From Gabonibacter massiliensis (GTDB lineage Bacteria > Bacteroidota > Bacteroidia > Bacteroidales > Marinifilaceae): 64,000 nt of DNA. The notes beneath the pieces were generated by a model. It did no database searches. It was not told the origin of the DNA and saw only the letters and a program-made list of their open reading frames with translations. Of the stretch, positions 9,256-18,136 are shown piece after piece. Made by a program: the position numbers and the translations under genes. The stretch's first letter is position 1. Each line of letters starts with the position of its first letter. Where the stretch lies: the NCBI GenBank assembly GCA_001487125.1, contig LN913013.1:682001-746000 (forward strand). The letters run 5' to 3'.

Positions 9256-12219
9256 ATGGAAAAAATAGATTTGAATCGCATATATAAACGCAAAAAAAAC
9301 GATAGAGATATTTTTCAAGAACTTATGCCCTTTAAAGTAAAGGAGATTCTATTAGTGGCAAACTATTACGATGCCTACACGATCGAACGGGAAGGGCAAT
9401 TTTCAGACAAAATATTCGGAGAATACCTGCAATTGAATTTATTTACGGCTCCCCGTTTCACCTCTGTAGCGAGCGAGTCGGAAGCTTTGAAAAAACTAAG
9501 GGAACGACATTACGATCTCATTATCATCATGGCCGGCTTAGATAAACAGACCCCTTTGATAATCAGCCGTAATATAAAAAAAGTACATCCCCATATCAAA
9601 CAGTTAATGTTAGTTAACAACAACGGAGACCTTGCTTACTTTCATCGCATCGAAAAAGAGGTACACGAATCCATCGAACGGTTATTTGTTTGGAACGGTT
9701 CGACGAAAGTCTTCTTGGCTATGGCCAAATATCTTGAAGACCGAATGAATTTGGAAGCTGATACACGTTTAGGGGATGTCAGAGTCATATTGGTGGTGGA
9801 GGATTCCGTCAAATATTACTCCCGTTATTTACCCTTACTCTATACCGAAATCATGACCCAGACACAAAAAATCATCGCGGACGAACCATCGGACGACGAA
9901 CTGGGACTCATATTGAAAATCCGGGTACGTCCCAAAGTGATTTTAGTCAGTACCTATGAAGATGCGATAGAGATTATTGATAAATACAAAAATAATATCA
10001 TCGGTGTCATATCAGATGTTCGTTACGCTAAAAACGGCATCGAGGATGAAGATGCAGGTGTTGAGTTGATTAAATACGTTCAGCGATTAGGATACAAGAT
10101 TCCCTGCCTTCTTCAAAGCCATGAAGAGGAAAATGCCAAACGGGCAGAAAAAATCCACGCGGAATTCATCAATAAAAACTCGCTCACGCTGGCACAAGAA
10201 ATAAAAACTTTTATCAAAACCCGTCTCGGGTTCGGAAATTTTATTTTTCGAGACAAATCAGGTCACCCGATAGATAAAGCGACTTCAATCAAAGAGTTTC
10301 GAAGGAAATTGACCACCATACCGGATGAATCTTTGGAATACCACTCTATTCGCAACGGTATATCCACCTGGTTAATGGCAAGGGGAGAAATCAATCTCGC
10401 TCAAAAATTACGACGGTATAGTTTTGAATACTTTAAAAATACCGATGAAATTCGCCAGTTCATTGCCAACGTTTTCGAATCTTCCAAACTAAAAAAAATA
10501 AGAGGACGTATTATTCCGTTCCGGCCGGAATTGGTCGACTCCAACCGTTATATCACTCGCCTGGGACTCGGCTCTCTCGGAGGCAAAGGACGCGGATTAG
10601 CATTTATATCCAACTTTATTGAGAATGTTTACCTTAAAAAATTAATACCCAATTTAAAAATCGCTATTCCCAAAACCGCCATCATCGGGGTGGAAGAATT
10701 CGATAATTTTCTGGAATTAAACGATTTATATAAAGAAACTTATATCAACAACGAATACGACCACCTAAAAAAGGCCTTTCAACAGGCCACCCTCTCTTTA
10801 CCATTGAAAGAAAAGCTACGCCAGTATCTTCAAGTCATGACCAAGCCGTTAGCAGTCCGGTCTTCCGGTCTGTTTGAAGACTCCTTAAGCCAACCTTTCG
10901 CCGGTGTGTACGCGACTTATTTGATTCCTAACAATAATCCGGACTTTGAACGCAGGTTGAAAGAACTGGAAGATGCCATCAAATTAGTTTACGCCTCTGT
11001 CTTTTCCGATGAATCGAGGGCTTATTTCAAAGCTATTGACAGCATGATAGAGGAAGAAAAAATGGGTGTAATCATACAGGAAGTAATCGGGAACGAACAC
11101 AACGGACGATATTATCCCGATATCAGCGGGGTCGCCCAATCTTATAACTTCTACCCCTTTTCCTATATCAGGCCGGAAGACGGTTTTGCCGTTACTGCCA
11201 TAGGACTCGGAGCTTACGTGGTAGGAGGTGAAAAGACTCATCGTTTCTCTCCGGCATTTCCAAAATTGCAATTAGCTTCCATACAGGACAAAATCCGTAG
11301 CTCCCAAAATTATTTTTACGCTATTGATATGAAATACCGGGGATACGATTTAATCCGAGACGGAGAAAATGCAGCAATTAAAGCCTACGATTTAAAAGAG
11401 GCCGAACGAGACGGCACATTGGAATACAGTGCTTCGGTTTATGATTTCATGAACGATCGTATCGTCTATGATCTGAATGAAAAAGGTCCCCGAATTATTG
11501 ATTTTGCCAAAATCTTACAATACGATTATATTCCGTTAGCCTCCACTCTACAAATCTTGCTGGATATCTTCTCGCAAGCCATGGGGTCACCCGTTGAAAT
11601 TGAATTTTCCCTTAATATAGAAGAAAGTATACCGGTATTCTATTTATTACAAATCAAACCGTTAATTAAAAACGAATACTCCATAGATATCGATACACTT
11701 CACATCGATCAAAAAAAGATTCTTCTTAAAGCCAATAAAGGTATGGGAAACGGAAAATTGCAATATATCCGGGACGTCGTCTATATCGATCCTCGGAAAT
11801 TCGACAGACTCAAAACCCGGGAAATGGCTGAAGAGGTAAAACAACTCAATGCCGAAATTGCCCGGGAAGAAGAAAAATTCATACTGATCGGCCCGGGACG
11901 CTGGGGTACACGGGACCCGCTTACGGGAATTCCCGTCCAATGGTCCGATATCGCCAATGCAAAAATAATAGTGGAACAAGGACTTCCTGATTTTCCGTTG
12001 GATGCCTCTTTAGGTTCTCACTTTTTTCATAATGTTACCTCCATGAATATCGGTTATTTTGCCATCCCCTTCGAATCCCCCGATTCATTTATTAGGTTCG
12101 ACGTACTCGAACAACAGGATGTCATTCACGAATTAACCTATGCCCGACGAGTCCGTTTCAAAAAGCCGTTGACCGTCTGGATGGACGGCAAAAAACAAAC
12201 TTCCGTCATTACTTATTGA
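9256..12219 (+). CDS. Receiver-like/PEP-pyruvate-binding (PPDK_N) domain protein
   Basis: This 987-residue cytoplasmic protein carries the nucleotide-binding half of PEP synthase/pyruvate phosphate dikinase. The glycine-rich loop is at about residue 435 (GLGSLGGKGRGLAF) and the ATP-grasp core at about 531 (AVRSSGLFEDS, QPFAGVY). A conserved segment near 878 reads GPGRWGTRD. The N-terminal 340 residues look like two response-regulator-like alpha/beta modules (ILLVANYYD and VRVILVVEDS starts, VISDVRYA strand). The swivelling phospho-histidine domain and the PEP/pyruvate TIM barrel of true PEP synthase are absent. It is therefore unlikely to be a complete PEP synthase, although such proteins are often annotated so. 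A kinase or phosphotransfer role is possible. It is monocistronic with its own terminator. Confidence 0.8.
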   Translation: MEKIDLNRIYKRKKNDRDIFQELMPFKVKEILLVANYYDAYTIEREGQFSDKIFGEYLQLNLFTAPRFTSVASESEALKKLRERHYDLIIIMAGLDKQTPLIISRNIKKVHPHIKQLMLVNNNGDLAYFHRIEKEVHESIERLFVWNGSTKVFLAMAKYLEDRMNLEADTRLGDVRVILVVEDSVKYYSRYLPLLYTEIMTQTQKIIADEPSDDELGLILKIRVRPKVILVSTYEDAIEIIDKYKNNIIGVISDVRYAKNGIEDEDAGVELIKYVQRLGYKIPCLLQSHEEENAKRAEKIHAEFINKNSLTLAQEIKTFIKTRLGFGNFIFRDKSGHPIDKATSIKEFRRKLTTIPDESLEYHSIRNGISTWLMARGEINLAQKLRRYSFEYFKNTDEIRQFIANVFESSKLKKIRGRIIPFRPELVDSNRYITRLGLGSLGGKGRGLAFISNFIENVYLKKLIPNLKIAIPKTAIIGVEEFDNFLELNDLYKETYINNEYDHLKKAFQQATLSLPLKEKLRQYLQVMTKPLAVRSSGLFEDSLSQPFAGVYATYLIPNNNPDFERRLKELEDAIKLVYASVFSDESRAYFKAIDSMIEEEKMGVIIQEVIGNEHNGRYYPDISGVAQSYNFYPFSYIRPEDGFAVTAIGLGAYVVGGEKTHRFSPAFPKLQLASIQDKIRSSQNYFYAIDMKYRGYDLIRDGENAAIKAYDLKEAERDGTLEYSASVYDFMNDRIVYDLNEKGPRIIDFAKILQYDYIPLASTLQILLDIFSQAMGSPVEIEFSLNIEESIPVFYLLQIKPLIKNEYSIDIDTLHIDQKKILLKANKGMGNGKLQYIRDVVYIDPRKFDRLKTREMAEEVKQLNAEIAREEEKFILIGPGRWGTRDPLTGIPVQWSDIANAKIIVEQGLPDFPLDASLGSHFFHNVTSMNIGYFAIPFESPDSFIRFDVLEQQDVIHELTYARRVRFKKPLTVWMDGKKQTSVITY

Positions 12220-12256
12220 AAAACACCCAAGAATGATACTATTCTTGGGTGTTTTT
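12219..12256. terminator. Bidirectional rho-independent terminator
   Basis: AAACACCCAAGAAT (12221-12234) pairs perfectly with ATTCTTGGGTGTTT (12241-12254) around a 6-nt loop, flanked by A and T runs. It overlaps the end of the PPDK_N-like gene and lies 16 bp after the stop of the convergent YwqG-family gene. It can serve both. Confidence 0.85.
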
Positions 12257-12271
12257 TCATGTGAAACGTCT

Positions 12272-13141
12272 TTAATAACAATCCCAATTATATAAGACGT
12301 TAGAAAAATCACGTCTGGCCAAATCTTCAGGCTTTATAAAAAAATGACAAACACCCGAATCCCCCCAAAGAATCGAATAATCATTCGTCTCCTCCGAATC
12401 CAATTGAAACAATAGCACGGTATGCCCCCGCAAATTCTCATGGTATTCCCGAGGATCTATTTGCGTAAACATCGGGTAACCGCCGATATGATGCCCACCT
12501 CCCTCCAACTGATCGTATACTCCATCCGTAATCTCTTCGGATATCCGTTCTAAAGAAGAGACTTGATTCGAGGGATAGACTTCATTATAGGCATCCAAGA
12601 CTAATTTATCAAAACGAAAATCCCCCCCGCCCATAGGCATCTCGCCTAATTCGAAATTCAACTTCAATTCATCGGATACGGGAAATATTTCTTTGTCCCT
12701 TCTCTCCTCATCGAAAGGAAGTGCAGAAATCAACTCCGCCTCTTTATCGACTTTCTCATGATAAATGACCCGAAATCCCTTTTGAAGGGTCAATTCTTCG
12801 AAATTCAACCCGTACATTCCTCCGTCACTAATATAAAATTGTAACATTCCCGTCGCAGGAAATCCTTCTAAGGAAGGTATCTCTTCAAAATTGATCTGAG
12901 CTAAAAGACGTAAAGGCCTCTCCTGCCCCTCCTCCAACACTTCCGTGGGATATGGAAAATCCACGGGCAAATAAGGAACTCCACCGATTTTACTATTATA
13001 TAAAGAACACTTTTCCTTAGCCGGACGGAGCCTTATACTGGGAGTCGTTGTCTTTTCCCGAATAACACGAACTATTTTATCGGCGGGAGTTTCTATTTTA
13101 GCACATCCGCCATTACCGAATAATTTACTGAATATACCCAT
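12272..13141 (-). CDS. YwqG-family protein (DUF1963)
   Basis: This 289-residue soluble protein matches the YwqG/DUF1963 family. Visible family features are SKIGGVPYLP near residue 50, LLAQINFEEIP in the middle, GMLQFYI, and a late GGHHIGGYPMFTQ followed by LLFQLDSEE and GDSGVCHFFI. There is no signal peptide. The function of the family is unknown; members are common beside unrelated housekeeping genes. It is convergent with the PPDK_N-like gene and shares its terminator. Confidence 0.85.
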   Translation of the reverse strand: MGIFSKLFGNGGCAKIETPADKIVRVIREKTTTPSIRLRPAKEKCSLYNSKIGGVPYLPVDFPYPTEVLEEGQERPLRLLAQINFEEIPSLEGFPATGMLQFYISDGGMYGLNFEELTLQKGFRVIYHEKVDKEAELISALPFDEERRDKEIFPVSDELKLNFELGEMPMGGGDFRFDKLVLDAYNEVYPSNQVSSLERISEEITDGVYDQLEGGGHHIGGYPMFTQIDPREYHENLRGHTVLLFQLDSEETNDYSILWGDSGVCHFFIKPEDLARRDFSNVLYNWDCY

Positions 13142-13258
13142 GAGTCTATCAATTCTTAGTAAAACACATATACATCGTACAAATATAACCGTTTGAATTC
13201 ACTTTTTCCACTTATTACACAAAACTCCGTGTAAATTCAAAAGAATAATGAATAACCT

Positions 13259-13405
13259 TTAAGACAGCCGTTTCTTTAAACAATACATATCGATACATTG
13301 TTTGCCGTCCTCCCATATCGGCTCCGGATAGTTGGCAATAAAAAAATGCTCGAGCGTGTGATCGGTTTTAAAACCGTTTCTCTCGTAATAACCTACTCCC
13401 GACCC
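13259..13405 (-). pseudogene. C-terminal remnant of a GNAT acetyltransferase
   Basis: The last roughly 48 codons of this frame encode a typical GNAT C-terminus: GVGYYERNGF (the acetyl-CoA domain motif B region), then an FFIANYPEPIWEDG stretch and a DMYCLKKRL end. The rest of the acetyltransferase is missing. The frame continues upstream to 13480, but that part is antisense to the queC promoter and reads as a non-GNAT, cysteine-rich peptide. I therefore call a degraded remnant, not a functional gene. Confidence 0.55.
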
Positions 13406-13433
13406 ACATTTCACGTGACAAGCAACGAATAAC

Positions 13434-13464
13434 CTTGTTCGACAAAATATTTTCACTACTTTTG
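13434..13464 (+). promoter_or_regulatory. Promoter of the queC-queD-queE operon
   Basis: CTTG at 13434-13437 (one mismatch to TTTG) is followed after 19 bp by TACTTTTG at 13457-13464, a perfect TAnnTTTG. The queC ATG is at 13493, giving a 5' leader of about 20 nt. No preQ1 riboswitch-like structure fits in that leader. Confidence 0.65.
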
Positions 13465-13492
13465 TAAAGCAAAACAACAAGTAGAAGATCTT

Positions 13493-14164
13493 ATGAAGAA
13501 AGCGATTGTTTTATTATCAGGAGGATTGGATTCGACAACGGCTGCTTATCTGGCAAGACACCGGGGATTCGACGAATTATACGCTATGACTTTTCTGTAC
13601 GGTCAAAAACACGACAAGGAATTACTTTCTGCCAAAGCCGTCGCAAAAGCCATCGGAGTAAAGGAACATAAAATCGTCGAGTTGATGTTGAACCAGTGGG
13701 ACGGTTGTTCCCTTACCGATGAAAAGATCGACATTGCTGACGGAAATATCGAACGGGACGATATTCCGGCTACTTATGTTCCGGCCCGAAATATGGTATT
13801 TTTATCCGTTGCCGCCTCTTACGCGGATGCCCTGGAGATCACTGATATCTTTATCGGAGTCAGCGAAGTGGATTATTCCGGTTACGTGGATTGCCGAGAA
13901 GAATTTATCAAAGCCATGGAAAATGCCATAAACTTGGGAACGGTTTTGGGTGCCGAAAAGAAACGCCGTATAACCCTACATGCCCCTTTTATGCATATGA
14001 CCAAGGCTGAAGAGGTTCGTTTAGGAACGACTCTGGGAGTAGATTTCGGTCTCACGTGGAGTTGTTACCGGGGAGGCGACAAACCTTGCGGTACATGCGA
14101 CAGCTGTCTATTACGGGCAAAAGCGTTTGCCGAAGCCGGAATTGAGGATCCCGCGATAGAGTAA
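13493..14164 (+). CDS. queC: 7-cyano-7-deazaguanine synthase QueC
   Basis: QueC converts 7-carboxy-7-deazaguanine to preQ0 using ATP and ammonia, in the pathway to the tRNA base queuosine. The PP-loop is at residues 6-14 (LLSGGLDST). The C-terminal zinc site is formed by the cysteines of SCYRGGDKPCGTCDSC. At 223 residues it is of normal size. It is the first gene of the queC-queD-queE operon, 15 bp before queD. Confidence 0.95.
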   Translation: MKKAIVLLSGGLDSTTAAYLARHRGFDELYAMTFLYGQKHDKELLSAKAVAKAIGVKEHKIVELMLNQWDGCSLTDEKIDIADGNIERDDIPATYVPARNMVFLSVAASYADALEITDIFIGVSEVDYSGYVDCREEFIKAMENAINLGTVLGAEKKRRITLHAPFMHMTKAEEVRLGTTLGVDFGLTWSCYRGGDKPCGTCDSCLLRAKAFAEAGIEDPAIE

Positions 14165-14179
14165 CTCAAAAAACACCAT

Positions 14180-14716
14180 ATGTTAATTCGTAAATTGTTT
14201 AAATTCGAAGGAGCCCATATCGTACGGAACTGTTCGTCGCAACGATGCAGAGAGAACATCCACGGCCACTCCTATATCGTTGAAGTGTTTATCGCCTCCG
14301 ACAAGCTGGACAAAGGCTACATGGTCATGGATTTTGTACTATTAGATAAGGTAAAGGAACTAATCGACAGCTTCGATCACTCTTATTCGCTTTGGAAGCA
14401 AGAGGAAGAAGATTTAAAGCAATTCGTATACCGTTATAACCGACGAGTGGCAGAGATTCCCGTATCCCCCTCCGCCGAAGGCTACGCTTTATTGTTTCTA
14501 TTCCTGATCGACAAAATACTGCAACACACGGAACACAAAAACGGAGAAGGAAACGTACGGTTAAATTCCGTACGGGTACATGAAACGGCAACCGGTTACG
14601 CTGAAGCCTTCCGGGAAGATCTCTCGTTAGTCGATTTTACCCTAAAAGATATTTGTTTCTCCGAAGCCATTCAGGAAGAATGGAAGGACGATCTGTGGTG
14701 GAAAGCATTGAACTAA
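14180..14716 (+). CDS. queD: 6-carboxytetrahydropterin synthase QueD
   Basis: QueD turns dihydroneopterin triphosphate into 6-carboxytetrahydropterin, the substrate of QueE. The zinc histidines are in FEGAH and HGHSY, and the SFDHSY and VHETATGYAE segments are present. Two details differ from E. coli QueD. The protein is longer (178 residues against about 120). The cysteine before HGH is spaced by four residues (CRENIHGH) rather than three (CGRLHGH), though another cysteine lies four residues further upstream. Operon context makes the assignment firm. Confidence 0.9.
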   Translation: MLIRKLFKFEGAHIVRNCSSQRCRENIHGHSYIVEVFIASDKLDKGYMVMDFVLLDKVKELIDSFDHSYSLWKQEEEDLKQFVYRYNRRVAEIPVSPSAEGYALLFLFLIDKILQHTEHKNGEGNVRLNSVRVHETATGYAEAFREDLSLVDFTLKDICFSEAIQEEWKDDLWWKALN

Positions 14717-14735
14717 AACGACTCATTCAACCATT

Positions 14736-15551
14736 ATGCTTATTCAACTGGCAAAAGACGGTATCTTCCCTATCACCCGGGATAAAGCGGGTAATCCATT
14801 GGAAAAACTTCCGGCTTCCGGCTTCACTTTTCCGGGAACCATTCAAGGTGAAGGAAAGTTGAATGGCATACCTTCATTATTTATCCGGTTAGCGGGATGC
14901 AACCTACATTGTTGCTGGCAAACTCCGGAAGGGGTTGTTGAATGCGACACGGCTTATGCCGCTTTTAAGATCGAGGAGAGCTTCCGGCTTCCGGTTACGG
15001 ATATCACTCGGATCGTTAAACACAACCGGGAAAACATCCGTCACATCATCATTACGGGGGGAGAGCCCCTTTTGCAAGCAGAAGGAGTGCTTATGCTTTG
15101 TCGGGAACTGAAAAAAGAGTACCCGTTTCATATCACCGTAGAGACAAACGGAACCCTTTTCAATGAAGCTTGCGCCGCCGAAATCGATTTTTTCAGCATC
15201 TCCCCTAAATTAGCCAGTTCTACTCCCCCGTCGCCACATGACCGTCGGCACAGTACCACCCGGATAAATTTAGGAAACATCCAATCGTTCATCACTCATG
15301 CTCGGCAATACGGAAAAGATTTTCAACTCAAATTTGTTTATTCCGCGGAACACGATGCGGAAGAAATAAAAAAGATCTTGACTCAACTCACGGATTGGCG
15401 AAACGAAGATATTCTATTGATGCCCATGGGAGCAACTCCAGAAGAGTTACAACGTACTATTCCCAAGACTTTGGAGCATTGCATTCGTAACGGCTGGCGC
15501 TATTGCGACCGTCTTCACCTCTCTCTTTTCGGCAATAAACAAGGAGTATAA
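14736..15551 (+). CDS. queE: 7-carboxy-7-deazaguanine synthase QueE (variant cysteine motif)
   Basis: QueE is a radical-SAM enzyme that contracts the pterin ring of 6-carboxytetrahydropterin to 7-carboxy-7-deazaguanine. TIQGEGKLNGIPSLF and FIRLAGCNLHC match the family, as do TGGEPLLQ and VETNGT. The cluster motif is unusual. C-x3-C is followed by a second adjacent Cys and then WQ, where the third ligand of CxxxCxxC is expected. A later cysteine (VVECDT, C-x3-C-x10-C overall) probably takes its place. At 271 residues it is longer than the roughly 220 of E. coli. It is the third gene of the operon, 19 bp after queD. Confidence 0.88.
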   Translation: MLIQLAKDGIFPITRDKAGNPLEKLPASGFTFPGTIQGEGKLNGIPSLFIRLAGCNLHCCWQTPEGVVECDTAYAAFKIEESFRLPVTDITRIVKHNRENIRHIIITGGEPLLQAEGVLMLCRELKKEYPFHITVETNGTLFNEACAAEIDFFSISPKLASSTPPSPHDRRHSTTRINLGNIQSFITHARQYGKDFQLKFVYSAEHDAEEIKKILTQLTDWRNEDILLMPMGATPEELQRTIPKTLEHCIRNGWRYCDRLHLSLFGNKQGV

Positions 15552-15574
15552 TCCACTATAACAGGACTTCTTCT

Positions 15575-16093
15575 TTAGTTAGTAGCACGGTATATAAGAT
15601 GAGTTATTTCCCTACCGTTTACTATTTTATCATACTTACCGACCATTTTCATACCGATCCTTTCCGCCACGGCACGGGACGATAGGTTTTCAGGACGAAT
15701 ATCGGCAATCACTATCGACGCACCCAAAACACGGAAAGCATATTCCATACAAGCTCCTGCTCCTTCCGTCGCGTATCCCTTCCCCCAATGTTTTTTACAC
15801 AATATATAACCTATACCGATATATTTTTTCCCTTCTATCTCTTCCGGCAACAAACCGATTTGGCCTATCACCTCGTGCAGCTGCTTGTCCCACGCCAAAA
15901 AATAAGCGTATCCGTATCTTTCATAATTCTCGTTCATCCGTCCGATCCAAGAGTATACCTGTTCGTCTGTAAAAGTATATCCCCACGCGTACATAACCTC
16001 CCGGTCCTGTAACATCGTCGATAAAATTGAAAAATCCTCCATGGACATTTTTCGAAGAATCAATCGTTTCGTCTCTAAAAAAACACCCTCCAT
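15575..16093 (-). CDS. GNAT-family N-acetyltransferase (RimJ/RimL type)
   Basis: This 172-residue protein shows the RimJ/RimL-like start (LETKRLILRKMSMEDF), the acetyl-CoA-binding loop KKHWGKGYATEGAGA and the late strand-helix IRPENLSSRAVAERIGM. Such enzymes acetylate protein N-termini or small amines; the substrate is unknown. It lies 4 bp after the recQ stop on the same strand and is probably co-transcribed with it. It is convergent with queE. Confidence 0.88.
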   Translation of the reverse strand: MEGVFLETKRLILRKMSMEDFSILSTMLQDREVMYAWGYTFTDEQVYSWIGRMNENYERYGYAYFLAWDKQLHEVIGQIGLLPEEIEGKKYIGIGYILCKKHWGKGYATEGAGACMEYAFRVLGASIVIADIRPENLSSRAVAERIGMKMVGKYDKIVNGREITHLIYRATN

Positions 16094-16097
16094 TGCT

Positions 16098-17999
16098 TTA
16101 CCTTTTTAATCCCAGCCGGGTACGCGTAACATAATGAATAAGATCCTCATCCAATAAAAAACGGATTCGGGCGATCACCGCATCCCGATCGCCGGGTACG
16201 GAACAAACCAATTCTTTTATATCCATATCTCCTTTAGCAAGTTCTGCAAGGATTTCCTGATCGATCCTCTCCTTTCCCAATTTTACGGATGCTTTTCTTC
16301 TATCTATGCATACGTCGCATATCCCGCACCCTTTATACTCCTTTTGTCCGAAATAAGCCATCAAATACAATTGCCGACAAGTCTCTCCCAATTCGATATA
16401 CCCTACCATGGCTCCCACTTTTTTCTGGTAGGCCTGTTTCCTCCATTCATACGCTTCGCGGCCGATCGACAAATAAGACAAGGGTAAACGAGGCTGATGA
16501 TACAAGATATAGGGTCTGCTGTTTCCCGGAACATAACGAAGAATCTTTTGTTTGGCCAAAACGACAAAAGCGTGATAGAGTCTATACCTGTCCACATTCA
16601 GTTCCCCCGCGATATACTCTTCATCCACGTACACGTCCTGCACGAATATACCGGCATAACTCCGCATCAACACAACCATCAGACGCTCCGACAACTCATC
16701 TCCCAAATCCACGTCGTATAACTGATCGCGTAACAACAGAAACCTAACTCTGGAACGAGAGTTGATATCTGTCGTACATTCCATATACCCCGCCACACTC
16801 AATATACCGATAGCCGAAAGTACTTTCACCTGATCCAACTCGAAACAGGAAGCGAAAGAGTCCGGATCGAATTCGAATACTCGTCCAGCCCCCTCTCCTT
16901 CTCCCAATTGGAAATGATTCCCCAAAGCTTCATAGACCCGCTTCACGTAATCTTTTTCCGGAAACTCTTTCTCTACGCGATTTTTTAAAGCCGTTAAAGA
17001 AGCAGTATTGTATAATAAAACGGCATATGCCCGCTGTCCGTCTCTTCCGGCACGTCCGGCCTCCTGAAAATAAGCTTCCGGAGTATCCGGAATATCATAA
17101 TGCACAACCACTCTGACATCCGCCTTATCGATACCCATACCAAAAGCATTTGTCGCAACGATGACAGGAACTTCTCCCGTTTTCCATGCCTCCTGTCTTT
17201 TTTCTCGTTGCACAGCCGACATCCCGGCATGATAATGATCCGCGCGTATACCCGCTTTCCGCAAAAAGTCAGCCAACTCCTCCGCTTTCTTACGTTTACG
17301 TACATAAACAATAGCCGGAGCATTCACCCGGGAAAGAATCATCCGTAACTCTCCGGCTTTATCTTCCACTTTCCGGACGACATAAGATAAGTTATCCCGA
17401 CGGAAACTTTTTGACAACACGTGAGCCGCCTTAAATTTTAATTGTTCCTGTATATCCTTAACGACTTCAGGAGTAGCCGTCGCCGTTAGCGCCAATACCG
17501 CGACACCAGGAAAAAAATCACGAATCTCGGCTATACGCAAATAAGAAGGCCGGAAATCGTATCCCCATTGAGAGATACAGTGAGCCTCGTCCACGGCTAT
17601 CAAAGACAAAGGCATCTCTTTCAGCTTCAACCGAAATTGCCCGGAAGTCAAACGTTCCGGAGAGACATACAGGAATTTGACCCCTTTATAAATGCATTTG
17701 TTGATCACGGATACGATTTCATCCGCATCCATTCCCGTATGTATGGCCTCAGCGGCAATATCCCTACGCCTCAAATCTTCTACCTGATCTTTCATTAAAG
17801 CGATTAACGGCGTCACGACCAAGCAAATGCCGTCAAGAACCATTCCCGCCACCTGATAGGTCAAAGACTTCCCTCCTCCGGTAGGCATTAAAGCAAGTGT
17901 ATCTTTACCCTCTAAAACAGACAGAATAATCTCTCTCTGGAGAGAACGGAATTCATCGTATCCCCAATACTTTTTCAATATATCCTCGATCTTTACCAT
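16098..17999 (-). CDS. recQ: ATP-dependent DNA helicase RecQ
   Basis: RecQ is a 3'-5' superfamily 2 helicase acting in recombination and fork repair. Visible motifs are Walker A at about residues 39-46 (PTGGGKS), the DEAH box at about 137-140 (VDEAHCISQWGYDFRPSYL), LALTATATP, and motif VI (DIPDTPEAYFQEAGRAGRDG). The RQC zinc cysteines are at about 540-563 (CRQLY, GCGICDVC). The protein is 633 residues long, and I see no clear C-terminal HRDC domain. Many Bacteroidota encode two RecQ types, so this may be one of several. It is divergent from the SurA-like lipoprotein gene. Confidence 0.93.
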   Translation of the reverse strand: MVKIEDILKKYWGYDEFRSLQREIILSVLEGKDTLALMPTGGGKSLTYQVAGMVLDGICLVVTPLIALMKDQVEDLRRRDIAAEAIHTGMDADEIVSVINKCIYKGVKFLYVSPERLTSGQFRLKLKEMPLSLIAVDEAHCISQWGYDFRPSYLRIAEIRDFFPGVAVLALTATATPEVVKDIQEQLKFKAAHVLSKSFRRDNLSYVVRKVEDKAGELRMILSRVNAPAIVYVRKRKKAEELADFLRKAGIRADHYHAGMSAVQREKRQEAWKTGEVPVIVATNAFGMGIDKADVRVVVHYDIPDTPEAYFQEAGRAGRDGQRAYAVLLYNTASLTALKNRVEKEFPEKDYVKRVYEALGNHFQLGEGEGAGRVFEFDPDSFASCFELDQVKVLSAIGILSVAGYMECTTDINSRSRVRFLLLRDQLYDVDLGDELSERLMVVLMRSYAGIFVQDVYVDEEYIAGELNVDRYRLYHAFVVLAKQKILRYVPGNSRPYILYHQPRLPLSYLSIGREAYEWRKQAYQKKVGAMVGYIELGETCRQLYLMAYFGQKEYKGCGICDVCIDRRKASVKLGKERIDQEILAELAKGDMDIKELVCSVPGDRDAVIARIRFLLDEDLIHYVTRTRLGLKR

Positions 18000-18136
18000 C
18001 TTTTAGCTGATTTCCCTACAAACGTACAAAATAAGTCGTTTCTAAAAAATTACTACTCCTATTTTCAACTTTCATCCGCGAAAAGATCTATTTAAAACGG
18101 TTTTTTACTATTTTCGCCCAACTATTTAACAACAAC

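Noticed and set aside
9256-12219. Annotation as complete phosphoenolpyruvate synthase
   Set aside because: The phospho-histidine and PEP/pyruvate-binding barrel domains are not visible.
13406-13480. N-terminal extension of the GNAT remnant
   Set aside because: It is antisense to the queC promoter and does not look like an acetyltransferase.
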